Shown here piece by piece: positions 17,691-26,214 of a stretch of 64,000 bases of DNA (positions are counted from its first letter, which is position 1; each line of letters opens with the position of its first letter). The position numbers were made by a program, and so were the translations under genes. The notes under the pieces are model-generated. The model was not told the origin of the DNA. It worked only from the letters and a program-made list of their open reading frames with translations, and did not search any database. Origin of the DNA: Xenorhabdus yunnanensis. GTDB lineage: Bacteria; Pseudomonadota; Gammaproteobacteria; Enterobacterales; Enterobacteriaceae. The stretch spans positions 33,268 through 97,267 of the forward strand of contig NZ_JAQRFI010000012.1 in NCBI RefSeq assembly GCF_028598805.1, given 5' to 3'.

Positions 17691-18467
17691 ATGAATCAGT
17701 TGTCTTGGCAGATAATCGGAGATGCACCGCATGATCTTGTGATGCTGCACGGATGGGGATTAAACGCTGAGGTTTGGCGTTCAGTGGAAACGCGATTGGT
17801 TTCGCATTTTCGTTTGCATCTGGTGGATTTACCGGGATATGGTCGTAGCCAATCGTATCCGGCAATGTCATTAGCGGATATGGCAGATACAGTATGGCAG
17901 CAAGCGCCAGAAAATGCCTTGTGGCTTGGCTGGTCTTTAGGGGGATTGGTGGCCAGTCGGATTGCTTTAGATCATCCGACGCAAGTTGCGGGCTTGGTCA
18001 CTGTGGCTTCCTCACCAAAATTTAGTGCTGATGGAGACTGGCCGGGCATTAAGCCAGAGGTTTTGCGTGCATTTGAACGTCAATTGAGTGCGGACTTTCA
18101 GAAGACAGTCGAACGTTTTCTGGCTTTGCAGACACTGGGAACAGACAGCGCACATCAGGATGCCCGTGTACTGAAATCAGTGGTATTGAACCAGCCGATG
18201 CCGACAGTCGATGTATTAAATGCTGGTTTGGAAATCCTGCGCACTGATGATTTAAGGGAAGAGTTGTCTCGGCTTCAATTACCTTTCCTGCGTCTTTATG
18301 GTTACCTTGATGGTTTGGTACCACGTAAGATTGCTTCGCAGCTTGATAGTGCATTGCCACATACGCATTCCATTATTATGCGCAATGCAGCTCATGCACC
18401 TTTTATTTCTCATCCTGATGAGTTTGTCGAAATATTAACGAACTTTGCTTCCGGTATGGAATGGTAA
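17691..18467 (+). CDS. bioH: BioH, pimeloyl-[ACP] methyl ester carboxylesterase
   Basis: A 258-residue alpha/beta hydrolase that removes the methyl ester from pimeloyl-ACP in biotin synthesis. The nucleophile is Ser82 in GWSLGG, the same number as in E. coli. Asp in YGYLDGLVP and His in [11 protein letters not shown] complete the triad; [10 protein letters not shown] forms the oxyanion side. The start is ATG 17691 (MNQLSW), with GTGAGA upstream. The accessory block at 18.5-29.8 kb begins right after it. Confidence 0.95.
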   Translation: MNQLSWQIIGDAPHDLVMLHGWGLNAEVWRSVETRLVSHFRLHLVDLPGYGRSQSYPAMSLADMADTVWQQAPENALWLGWSLGGLVASRIALDHPTQVAGLVTVASSPKFSADGDWPGIKPEVLRAFERQLSADFQKTVERFLALQTLGTDSAHQDARVLKSVVLNQPMPTVDVLNAGLEILRTDDLREELSRLQLPFLRLYGYLDGLVPRKIASQLDSALPHTHSIIMRNAAHAPFISHPDEFVEILTNFASGMEW

Positions 18468-18479
18468 TTTATGCTAAAA

Positions 18480-18510
18480 ATTACCCATAACATGAACAAT
18501 TATGGGTAAT
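18480..18510. terminator. Hairpin between convergent bioH and osmC-like gene
   Basis: attacccataa (18480-18490) pairs perfectly with ttatgggtaat (18500-18510) around a 9-nt loop. It sits in the 50-base gap between the two stops and can serve both transcripts. Confidence 0.7.
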
Positions 18511-18517
18511 AAACCTA

Positions 18518-18961
18518 TTATTTGACAGGATAAACTTCAGTCACAATTTCTGGTGTATTAACGATAGTGTCGAGAACAGGGCAATGATTTTCGACAAAAG
18601 TAATAAAATCTCGGATCTCTTGTTCGGTATTATCTGCTTTAACATAAAATTTGGAGGTAATTTTTGAAAACCCCAGTTTGGCGTTTTTATTTATACCTTT
18701 GATTCTGTCGAGATCTAATTCACCTTCTAGTGTGATCTTGATATCAATCAGATTTATTTTCTGTGCACTGGCAAAGACTTTCGCCACCATAGCCTGGCAG
18801 GCGCCGAAAGCGGAAAGTAATGCTTCTACCGGAGTCATTGCTTCATCTTCCCCTCCTAAGCTTTCTGGTTCGTCTACATGGAAGGAAAAGTTTCGTGAGG
18901 AACATTTCATTTTAAGAGGCCCTGCAGACTCTATAGTTGCAGTAAATAACTCTTTAGACAT
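18518..18961 (-). CDS. OsmC/Ohr-family protein
   Basis: A 147-residue OsmC-fold protein. The two cysteines expected for peroxidase activity lie in LLSAFGACQAMVAKVFA (about 48-64) and FVENHCPVLDTIVNTP (about 123-138). HVDEPESLGGEDEAMTPVEA is the family's N-terminal region. Such proteins reduce organic hydroperoxides; this one belongs to the shorter YhfA-like or SfnB-neighbour type rather than to classical OsmC. It is convergent with bioH and 420 bases from the AraC-type gene. It could protect against fatty-acid or sulfur oxidation products of the neighbouring cluster, but that link is speculative. Confidence 0.75.
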   Translation of the reverse strand: MSKELFTATIESAGPLKMKCSSRNFSFHVDEPESLGGEDEAMTPVEALLSAFGACQAMVAKVFASAQKINLIDIKITLEGELDLDRIKGINKNAKLGFSKITSKFYVKADNTEQEIRDFITFVENHCPVLDTIVNTPEIVTEVYPVK

Positions 18962-19380
18962 ATTGGTATCCTTAGGTTATTAATAATGACAGAAATACAA
19001 TTCAGATAATAAGGAGCGGTTTTTTATTTTTCAATTTTAATGAAACTAATAAAATTTAATTCCGAGTAACAATATAAATTACATTAAAACAGTGAGTAAA
19101 CTTGTTCTGGTAAAAAGATTATCAGGGTAAAAATGAATTTTTTATCCTCGTTTTTCATGTAAATCTTACTTTACATATTCTCCTTGACAGGTTATCAGTG
19201 TGATAATATTGCTACTTCTAAACAGACATAATAACCCTATGTGAATGGAGCTATTAGCCTTGTTACTATTGGTTGACTGCACATGGTTGACTGCATATCG
19301 GCTAAAAGATTAATGTAGAGAAGATTGCAAGTTAAGGTTGACTACATTCACTCACTGCTTTGTTGATAAGGATTGAGGCT
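18962..19380. other. Intergenic region with a 14-bp direct repeat
   Basis: About 420 bases between the divergent osmC-like and araC-like genes. Two adjacent copies of ggttgactgcacat / ggttgactgcatat lie at 19271-19284 and 19285-19298, with a third, degenerate copy (ggttgactacattc) at 19336-19349. The last copy lies 31 bases before the regulator's start. This spacing of direct repeats fits binding sites for an AraC-type dimer, so autoregulation is possible. The rest is AT-rich without ORFs. Confidence 0.55.
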
Positions 19381-20247
19381 ATGCTATCAAATATTCCGGC
19401 TGCCCCTAGGTTTATCCAGCAATATAAACATGCTACTAGTGAATTAAACTTTCTTTACAATGTTTCAACTGAGTGGCATCAACATCCCTGTATTCAACTC
19501 AGCCTATCTTTACATACACATGAATCGTTAGCCTTATCAATACAGGATGAGACTCACTCCACTCATGGTTTTCTGATTCGCTCAAACGTAATGCATAAGA
19601 TGGATTCCTCCAATACCTGTAGTATTACATTGCTCATTGAACCGATTGATGAACACTACCATTTATTTAGCCATCTCACAGAGAATGTGGAAGTAATTTT
19701 GCTGGAGCATGATGATATTGTGGCAGTAACAGATTACCTGGTTAAGTCGTTCCTTTGTGGCGAAAAACCAGACACATTCACTGTTTACTTGTTACTTAGC
19801 CCATACCTGTCATGTCACTGTCAATTTGATAAACGTATTTTGAAAGCTGTTTCGTTTATCGAATCGCTATCAGTAAAGCGGATTTCATCCCGTCAAGTGG
19901 CTGATAAAATTTACCTTTCTGAAAGCCGTTTTTTACATCTTTTCCGTGATCAAGTGGGAATTAACTTCCGGGCTTACTTACTATGGTTACGCTTAAGTGA
20001 TGCTATTGAGGAGATTCATATGACTGATTCCTTAACCTTGATCGCTAATAACTGTGGTTTTTCTGACACTGCTCATTTTAGCCGGACATGTAAAATGGCT
20101 TATGGGATACGCCCTTCTGATCTTAAGCATATAATTCAGCAGAATTTACAATTCAATTGTCATACGGCTCAGTGCCTCTATAACATCAATAAACAGATAA
20201 TAAATAGTATTCATCATGAAGAAGAGGCTAATCTCCAAATTACGTAG
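19381..20247 (+). CDS. AraC-family transcriptional regulator
   Basis: A 288-residue regulator with a poorly conserved N-terminal sensing domain and a C-terminal AraC double helix-turn-helix. First helix pair: ISSRQVADKIYLSESRFLHL. Second: SLTLIANNCGFSDTAHFSRT, followed by the family signature ending YGIRPSDLK. The ATG at 19381 is preceded by AAGGA; an upstream TTG in frame is less likely. Its stop overlaps the stop of emrB by eight bases (convergent). By position it is the likely regulator of the exporter and of the acyl/sulfur operon. Confidence 0.85.
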   Translation: MLSNIPAAPRFIQQYKHATSELNFLYNVSTEWHQHPCIQLSLSLHTHESLALSIQDETHSTHGFLIRSNVMHKMDSSNTCSITLLIEPIDEHYHLFSHLTENVEVILLEHDDIVAVTDYLVKSFLCGEKPDTFTVYLLLSPYLSCHCQFDKRILKAVSFIESLSVKRISSRQVADKIYLSESRFLHLFRDQVGINFRAYLLWLRLSDAIEEIHMTDSLTLIANNCGFSDTAHFSRTCKMAYGIRPSDLKHIIQQNLQFNCHTAQCLYNINKQIINSIHHEEEANLQIT

Positions 20248-21772
20248 ACGACAAATTCGATCTGGAAAACCAAAGAATCAAGATTAGTGCCAGAAAAATA
20301 AAACCAAAGAGCCAGAAAATTTCGTTAGCGGCCAGAATTAAACTCTGGTTGGTGATCCTCTTCACCAGAAAAACGGTTGCTTGTAAGTCAGATAATCCCA
20401 AGAGTTTAATATCCTGATAAGCTAAATCGACAAGAACGTTATTTTGTGTGATGTGCTCAGTGAGCTGGGAATGATGAACCGCTTCACGTTGAACCCATAA
20501 TGTATTGGTTAACGATGTACCTATCGATATGGCTAATGTTCTAAAGAAGTTAAACAAACTTCCGGCTGAGGCAACTTTCTCCTGAGGAATATCAGATAAA
20601 ATAATCACGTTGAGTGGCATAATAAAACAGGCAATCGCTATCCCCTGCACAAACTGTGGCCATGCTGCGCTGGAAAAATCCATTCCAGACTCAAAAGTAT
20701 ATGCTCGCCAAAAAAAGCAGAAAGAGAAGACAATAAAGCTAAGGGTAACCAGATAGCGCATATCAATTTTAGCACCAAATCGGCCAATGACTGGGGCTAG
20801 AAAAATAGGAAGAATACCGAGAGGAGCTAACGCGAGTCCCGCCCAAGTGGCGGTATAACCAAAAACTGTTTGTAACAACTGAGGTTGTAAGACCAGGACA
20901 CCGATATGCAATAAAAATGCCAAACTAATACAAATCGTACCAATCGTAAAATTGCGTGATTTAAACAATGATAAATCAACAATGGGGTTATCATCAGTCA
21001 GTTCCCAAATGATAAATAGGATAATCCCTATCGTTGCAATAATAGCCAGCGAGATGATCTCATTGGAGTTAAACCAGTCGAGTTCTTTTCCTCTGTCTAA
21101 CATGAGTTGTAGGCAACCCACACCGACAATGAGTAGAACCAACCCCACCTTATCAACTGGGATAACCTCAGTTTTTGTTTCACGCTTCTTCAATAACAAG
21201 TAAGTAATAAAAATAGCGGCCAGACCGATGGGAACATTGATCAAGAAAATCCATCCCCAGTGATAGTTATCGCTAATCCATCCACCGAGGATTGGACCAC
21301 AAACCGGGGCAATAATGACGGTCATAGACCAGATGGCCAAAGCCATACTGTGTTGTTTCTTAGGAAAGTTTGCTAAAAGCAAGCTTTGTGATAAAGGTAT
21401 GATGGGGCCTGCAACAGCACCTTGTATAACCCTTGTAATAATTAGCATTTCAAGACTATTGGATATGCCACATAGCCAGGAAGAAATGATAAAAAGCAGC
21501 GTCGAAATGATAAACAGCCGTACTTCCCCCACCCGTTTTGCCAACCAGCCAGTCAAAGGGATAGAGATCGCATTAGCAACACCAAATGACGTGATAACCC
21601 AAGTTCCTTGTGACACGGATGATCCAAGATCACCTGCAATGGTTGACAATGCTACGTTAGCAATTGTCAGATCCAATATTTGCAGAAAAGCGATAATCGC
21701 CAGAGACAGAATTAGCCACCAGCGTTGGCTGGCTGATAAAGGTTCCATAGCTGTGTGATCCTCAATTGTCAT
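20240..21772 (-). CDS. emrB: EmrB-like MFS (DHA2) drug exporter
   Basis: A 510-residue, 14-segment major facilitator transporter of the DHA2 family. LDLTIANVALSTIAGDLGSS is the motif D1 region, GWLAKRVGEVRLF motif A, and APVCGPILGGWISDNYHWGW motif C (G-x-x-x-G-P-x-x-G-G), which marks antiporters. It starts at ATG 21772 and overlaps the end of emrA by 11 bases. With EmrA and an outer-membrane channel such as TolC it would export amphipathic compounds straight to the medium. Beside a biosynthetic operon it is most simply the product exporter or self-resistance pump. Confidence 0.9.
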   Translation of the reverse strand: MTIEDHTAMEPLSASQRWWLILSLAIIAFLQILDLTIANVALSTIAGDLGSSVSQGTWVITSFGVANAISIPLTGWLAKRVGEVRLFIISTLLFIISSWLCGISNSLEMLIITRVIQGAVAGPIIPLSQSLLLANFPKKQHSMALAIWSMTVIIAPVCGPILGGWISDNYHWGWIFLINVPIGLAAIFITYLLLKKRETKTEVIPVDKVGLVLLIVGVGCLQLMLDRGKELDWFNSNEIISLAIIATIGIILFIIWELTDDNPIVDLSLFKSRNFTIGTICISLAFLLHIGVLVLQPQLLQTVFGYTATWAGLALAPLGILPIFLAPVIGRFGAKIDMRYLVTLSFIVFSFCFFWRAYTFESGMDFSSAAWPQFVQGIAIACFIMPLNVIILSDIPQEKVASAGSLFNFFRTLAISIGTSLTNTLWVQREAVHHSQLTEHITQNNVLVDLAYQDIKLLGLSDLQATVFLVKRITNQSLILAANEIFWLFGFIFLALILILWFSRSNLSST

Positions 21773-22949
21773 CACTTGCGTTGCTTTTTATGATTTGCTC
21801 AATGATTTCATCTATCTCATTATTATTGAATGAAAGGACATCAGTCTGATAAATAACCCTTTGTGGAGTTTTGTCAGCCAGAGTTGTGCCTGCTGTTTCT
21901 CTGGTATCAATCGTTACGTGCATAGATAAACCGATTCGCAATGGATTGAGGGCTACTTGTTTCGGATCTAATTCAATGCGTACAGGGAGGCGCTGAACCA
22001 CTTTAATCCAATTACCTGTCGCATTCTGAGCGGGGAGGATAGAAAAAGCGCTGCCGGTTCCCATATCCATACCCGTAATACGCCCCTGATAAGTAACACT
22101 ATCGCCATAAAAATCGCTGATTAACTTGACGGACTGCCCCAGACGCATATCAGTGAACTGTACTTCTTTAAAATTTGCCTCAACCCATATCTGGTCAGGG
22201 GGGACGATAATCATCAATGGCGTAGATTGATTGATTTGAGATCCAACTTGAACACTGCGGCGTGATACATACCCACTTACTGGAGCGTAGATTTTGGTAC
22301 GTTGTAAAGACAACCAAGCTTCACGTAAATTGGACGCTGCCTTTTCTATATTTGGCAGCTTGTTTAGTGGCGTTCCCATCACCAAAGCCTGATTGATTTT
22401 ATACTGCTGCATGGCGACTTTTAAATCTGCCTTAGCAATGTCAACAGCCTTACGAGAGTGATCCAGTTCTTCAACAGCGATGACATTGACCTTACCCAAC
22501 TTTTCCCGTCGTGTTAGATTACTTTTTAACTTGTCTAAAGTAAGCTGTTTTAATTCTACATTGGCCAGGAGCTTGGGATTACTGAGGATGGTTTCTCGTG
22601 TTTCACGCACTGCCTGGGCTAATGCATACTTACTTTTCTCGAAGGTATTCTTAGCGTCAGCACTATCTAATGTTAGTAAAAGGTCACCTTGCTGAACAAA
22701 ATCGGTATTATCAACATAAATATTTTTCACACTGCCATGGGTTTGAGACATGACTTGGATCTGATTACCGACAACATAGGCGTTATCTGTTGATTGGTAG
22801 AAACGTAATACTGTGTACCAGTAAAACATATAAGCTAAACCAGCAAACAAAAAAAGTAATACAACAAAAGAAAGTATTATTTTACGTTTTTTCTTATTAT
22901 TTTCTTCTTGTGGTTGTTCAGGCATTGTTTCAATTTGGTTATTTCCCAT
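21762..22949 (-). CDS. emrA: EmrA-like membrane fusion protein (HlyD family)
   Basis: A 395-residue periplasmic adaptor. There is one N-terminal membrane anchor (about 23-45: IILSFVVLLFLFAGLAYMFY), then a split lipoyl domain (QVMSQTHGSVKNIYVDNTDF; TKIYAPVSGYVSRRSVQVGS). Between the halves lies a long helical hairpin (about 95-190). A beta-barrel follows (VEANFKEVQFTDMRLGQSV). I chose ATG 22949 with GGAG ten bases upstream; the longer frame starts with TTG. It is the first gene of emrAB and divergent from the five-gene operon. Confidence 0.9.
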   Translation of the reverse strand: MGNNQIETMPEQPQEENNKKKRKIILSFVVLLFLFAGLAYMFYWYTVLRFYQSTDNAYVVGNQIQVMSQTHGSVKNIYVDNTDFVQQGDLLLTLDSADAKNTFEKSKYALAQAVRETRETILSNPKLLANVELKQLTLDKLKSNLTRREKLGKVNVIAVEELDHSRKAVDIAKADLKVAMQQYKINQALVMGTPLNKLPNIEKAASNLREAWLSLQRTKIYAPVSGYVSRRSVQVGSQINQSTPLMIIVPPDQIWVEANFKEVQFTDMRLGQSVKLISDFYGDSVTYQGRITGMDMGTGSAFSILPAQNATGNWIKVVQRLPVRIELDPKQVALNPLRIGLSMHVTIDTRETAGTTLADKTPQRVIYQTDVLSFNNNEIDEIIEQIIKSNASDDN

Positions 22950-23488
22950 ACTCAACTCCGATTCATTGAATGAATAGGCATATCCAAAAACTTATACTGA
23001 TATGCTACCTCCAGACATCCGTATTTGCCCTATCACAGGCTTACCACTCTCCTCAAATGAGAAACCAACTCAACTAGATATCCCCTATATCACCCTCTTA
23101 GCTTTATCGTTTCATATGACTTAAATGAAAACACCGTTCATAGAGTGAATTTCATACTTAGAAATTCTGCCTGCCAACACCTTAAAAATACTCGGAATAT
23201 TCACTTTATAACTTATTGGCGCGATTGGATTGAATAATCTGGCTGAGGTGTATGAAAGATAATGTTAAGGGAAACTTATGTAATTATGACGGACAGTCAT
23301 GTATTCCATACCAATTATTTACAAAGGGACGAAATTAGCCAGTTTATTCAAGCAAAATTAAAGCACCATCGTTAGATTTGCGTTTGCAAGAAATTACTTA
23401 TACGAATTACTTATTTCTTATGCGTATTTGATAAAGATATTCGTTAAACGATGGTAAAAAATATATATTAACTATAAGGATAGATGAT
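22950..23488. promoter_or_regulatory. Divergent control region between emrAB and the acyl/sulfur operon
   Basis: About 540 bases holding the promoters of both operons. Within it, accatcgtt (23365-23373) and aacgatggt (23447-23455) form a 9-bp inverted repeat 73 bases apart, enclosing a direct repeat of gaaattacttatac / gaattacttatttc (from 23390 and 23404). These are the obvious candidates for operator sites. A 28-codon frame at 23252-23338 is too poor to call a gene. Confidence 0.5.
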
Positions 23489-24670
23489 ATGTTCAACTCG
23501 ACTGAGTTGTATGAAAAAATAAAGGAAGTAAATGGTGACTCTATAAAATGGTTAATCACAAATAGTAACTTTCTCTATAGCCTTCCAACTGAAGAACAAC
23601 AAGAATTAAAAACTCACATTATTAGAGATGCATTTAAATATCATTTTGAAAATAATATTTACTACCGTGAACAATGTGAAAAGAAAGGTGTGAAACCCAG
23701 TGATATCCAAAGTTATGCGGACTTGATAAATATTCCTGTTATTCCGGTATCCACTTTTAAATCTGAAAATAGCCATCGCCTGTTAAGTAAACCTCTTTCC
23801 AGCATTGAGCATGAGATGCGTTCGACAGGTACGAGTGGTATTCCTAGCGTTGCTCGTCGATGCGATGAAACAATGGACTATGCTACGATAGGTCTCTATA
23901 ACTCATATCGCGATATGCTTAAACTTTCCAGTGGTGCAGGACTTTGTTTATGTCCTTCTACGGAAGAAATTCCTGAAATGGGAATGATAAAAGCATTCAA
24001 CTGGTTGACTGGATTGCTGGATACCAATCGCTTTATGGTTAAAGAAGAACGTTTTGTTCCAGAAGAAGCTGTTAGTCAATTAAAAGAATGGGAAGGAAAA
24101 TTCACTCGCCATCTGATAGGTCCCCCGTTTCTTATTCATCGCTTTATCAGCTTCTTAAAAGCCACGAACACTAAACTGGAATTGGATAGTGGAAGTATGG
24201 TCATTACACTCGGTGGCTGGAAACGTTTCACTGGTGCCATGATCTCTCGTACCGAGTTTAATCAAGAACTGGAAACTTGGCTGGGCATTCCTGCTAGCCG
24301 TAACCGTGATATGTATGGACTTGTTGAAGCCAACTTCCTGGCGATAGAAGATGAGTTCAATCAAAAACATGTACCACCTTATATTCACTTCTCTGTTCGT
24401 GATCCGGAAAACTTATCCCGAGAAGTTGCTGATGGTGAGACTGGGCAACTTGTTATTTTCGATCCTATAGCACGTTCAACACCTGGAATGTTGCTGACTG
24501 AAGATATGATCTACCTGCGTACTGATAATGATCTGTCAGGCCGTAACTCTCAACGCATGCAATATGTTATGCGAGCACCTTCCGCAACAGAATTCGGCTG
24601 TTGTGCCGTTAATTTGGAGAGTCAAATGGCTGATGATGAACAAAGGAATTCGTGCCCTGTTACTCAGTGA
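23489..24670 (+). CDS. LuxE-family acyl-activating enzyme (acyl-protein synthetase-like)
   Basis: A 393-residue protein of the LuxE/acyl-protein synthetase family, relatives of adenylating enzymes. RSTGTSGIPSVARRCDE (111-127) is the ATP-binding loop equivalent to the ANL TSGTTG motif; IPVIPVSTFKSEN (82-94) and GWKRFTGAMISRTEF are further family blocks. Near the C-terminus FGCCAVNLE (Cys371/Cys372) is where LuxE carries its acylated cysteine. LuxE activates a fatty acid with ATP and holds it as a thioester. No luxC, luxD or luciferase gene is near, so this is not bioluminescence. It is the first gene of a five-gene operon, 9 bases before the scaffold gene. Confidence 0.8.
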   Translation: MFNSTELYEKIKEVNGDSIKWLITNSNFLYSLPTEEQQELKTHIIRDAFKYHFENNIYYREQCEKKGVKPSDIQSYADLINIPVIPVSTFKSENSHRLLSKPLSSIEHEMRSTGTSGIPSVARRCDETMDYATIGLYNSYRDMLKLSSGAGLCLCPSTEEIPEMGMIKAFNWLTGLLDTNRFMVKEERFVPEEAVSQLKEWEGKFTRHLIGPPFLIHRFISFLKATNTKLELDSGSMVITLGGWKRFTGAMISRTEFNQELETWLGIPASRNRDMYGLVEANFLAIEDEFNQKHVPPYIHFSVRDPENLSREVADGETGQLVIFDPIARSTPGMLLTEDMIYLRTDNDLSGRNSQRMQYVMRAPSATEFGCCAVNLESQMADDEQRNSCPVTQ

Positions 24671-24679
24671 GGACTAACT

Positions 24680-25036
24680 ATGTTTAATGAAATTATCACT
24701 GATAACTTTTGCAATCCTGATTTGCAGGGAAGCCTAACGAATCCGGATATTCAGCTCAAGTTAGGTAATCCTGTATGTGGAGACAAAGTAAATATTGATT
24801 TGTCATTGAGCAAAGATGGACAGATCAATGAAGCTCGATTTCAAGCTTGGGGATGCACGACTTCTTTAGCCATGTCTAATCAGTTTTGCCGTCAGGCCCA
24901 AGGAAAGACATTAACAGAGCTAGCGCAATTAAGTACACCAGAGATCGACAAAATGTTAGGCAAGCTGCAGCCTTCACAACGGCATTGCCTGGAGATGTTG
25001 CATGCTCTTTTTCAGCAGGTAAGGGGGCATATATGA
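24680..25036 (+). CDS. IscU/NifU-type Fe-S or sulfur scaffold protein
   Basis: A 118-residue IscU-like protein. All three cluster cysteines and the key aspartate are present: Cys33 and Asp35 in NPVCGDKVNIDL, Cys59 in AWGCTTSLAMSN, Cys103 in QRHCLEMLHAL. IscU itself is about 128 residues; the rest of the sequence is quite divergent, which points to a specialised copy. Housekeeping isc genes (hscA, fdx, iscA) are absent around it. It overlaps the next gene, a cysteine desulfurase, by ATGA, as expected for a partner pair that takes sulfur from that enzyme. Confidence 0.85.
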   Translation: MFNEIITDNFCNPDLQGSLTNPDIQLKLGNPVCGDKVNIDLSLSKDGQINEARFQAWGCTTSLAMSNQFCRQAQGKTLTELAQLSTPEIDKMLGKLQPSQRHCLEMLHALFQQVRGHI

Positions 25037-26214
25037 CCATGTCGTACTTTGATTTCAATGCGACAACACCATTGAGTCATAAATCCAAGATGGCAACTCA
25101 GGGCATGTTGGATCAATTTGCCAATCCTTCCAGCAGATATCGTTTGAGTCACAACGTTATCAAGTTAATTCATCAGGCAAAAGAGTCTGTAGCTCAGTTA
25201 GTGGGAGGCTCTCCCGAAAGGATCATTTTTACTTCCGGTGGCACAGAGAGTAATAACCTAGCCTTGCACAGTGTATTCGGCCAACTCCCAGCTGGCCAAT
25301 TATCTCGTTATCATGTTATCTGTTCTGCAATTGAGCATTCTTCAATTCTGGAACCTTTACGTTGGTATCAAAAGCAAGGCCTGAACCTTACGATCATTGA
25401 ACCGAGTAAAACAGGAAGAATAGATCTGGACACATTGTGTAATGCCATCACACCCCAAACTTGTTTCATTACATTGATGGCGATCAACAATGAAACAGGT
25501 GTCATTCAACCCTACGATGAGCTTGCTTACAGGTTAAAAGGAAAAGGTATCCATCTTCATTTAGATGCAATACAAGCGGTAGGAAAATGGCCTATCCGCT
25601 GCTTTGATGATATCCCATTAACCATCTCTTTTTCGGGGCATAAGTTTTATGCCCCTAAAGGGATCGGTGGGTTGTATTACAGCCAGCAAGTGAAAATCTA
25701 TCCTTTATTGCATGGTGGTGGACAAGAACAAGGTTTACGTTGTGGTACAGAAAATACATTAGGAATAGCTGGATTAGCTGCCGCCGCAGAAGAAGCTAAT
25801 GAGGAATTGATACAACGCCTTGACCACTGCCGTGAAATGAGAGTTTACCTACTCACACAATTAGACAAGTTAGGCGTAAATTATCATTTAAATGGTGAAA
25901 CAAACCCTGAGTATCAGGCCCCATGGACATTAAATATCAGTTTCCCCGGCATTAGGGCGGAAGCGTTAGCAAGTAGATTGGACTTATGTCACGGTATTTC
26001 TGTTTCGTTGGGGTCGGCTTGTAGTAATAATTCACAGTCACCTCAGCGTTCACATGTTTTACTTGCGATGAAATCTCCTTATTCCTATATCGATAGTGCA
26101 TTGAGAATCAGTTTTGGACATGTTACTGAGTGGCAGGCAATTAATGCTCTGGCTAATGCTCTACAACAGGAAACACAGCATTTATTGGCTATTTCAGGAG
26201 AACAAAAAATATGA
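25033..26214 (+). CDS. NifS/IscS-type cysteine desulfurase
   Basis: A 393-residue PLP enzyme. YFDFNATTPL is the N-terminal signature, TSGGTESNN at 67-75 the phosphate loop, His102 stacks on PLP, Asp178 in LHLDAIQAVG contacts the ring nitrogen, Lys204 in SFSGHKFYAPKG forms the Schiff base, and Cys330 in SLGSACSNNS is the persulfide-forming cysteine. It converts cysteine to alanine plus enzyme-bound sulfur. ATG 25033 has AAGGGGG upstream and overlaps the scaffold stop as ATGA; a longer upstream frame overlapping the scaffold gene is rejected. Its stop also overlaps the next start as ATGA. In this operon it probably supplies sulfur for a product rather than for general cluster assembly. Confidence 0.9.
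   Translation: MTMSYFDFNATTPLSHKSKMATQGMLDQFANPSSRYRLSHNVIKLIHQAKESVAQLVGGSPERIIFTSGGTESNNLALHSVFGQLPAGQLSRYHVICSAIEHSSILEPLRWYQKQGLNLTIIEPSKTGRIDLDTLCNAITPQTCFITLMAINNETGVIQPYDELAYRLKGKGIHLHLDAIQAVGKWPIRCFDDIPLTISFSGHKFYAPKGIGGLYYSQQVKIYPLLHGGGQEQGLRCGTENTLGIAGLAAAAEEANEELIQRLDHCREMRVYLLTQLDKLGVNYHLNGETNPEYQAPWTLNISFPGIRAEALASRLDLCHGISVSLGSACSNNSQSPQRSHVLLAMKSPYSYIDSALRISFGHVTEWQAINALANALQQETQHLLAISGEQKI

Noticed and set aside
16969..17871. 300-codon version of gntX starting at 17871
   Set aside because: The first 73 codons run antisense through bioH; ATG 17652 has a good ribosome site and gives the E. coli GntX length.
23252..23338. 28-codon frame (MKDNVKGNLCNYDG...) before the five-gene operon, considered as a peptide precursor
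   Set aside because: Ribosome site too close to the ATG, no leader-like features and no RiPP maturation enzyme nearby.
24886..25032. N-terminal extension of the cysteine desulfurase
   Set aside because: It lies entirely inside the scaffold gene in another frame; the conserved desulfurase N-terminus begins at ATG 25033 with its own ribosome site.
24680..26214. Housekeeping isc operon
   Set aside because: Only scaffold and desulfurase are present, without iscR, iscA, hscBA or fdx, and both are embedded by ATGA overlaps in an operon of acyl-activating enzymes.
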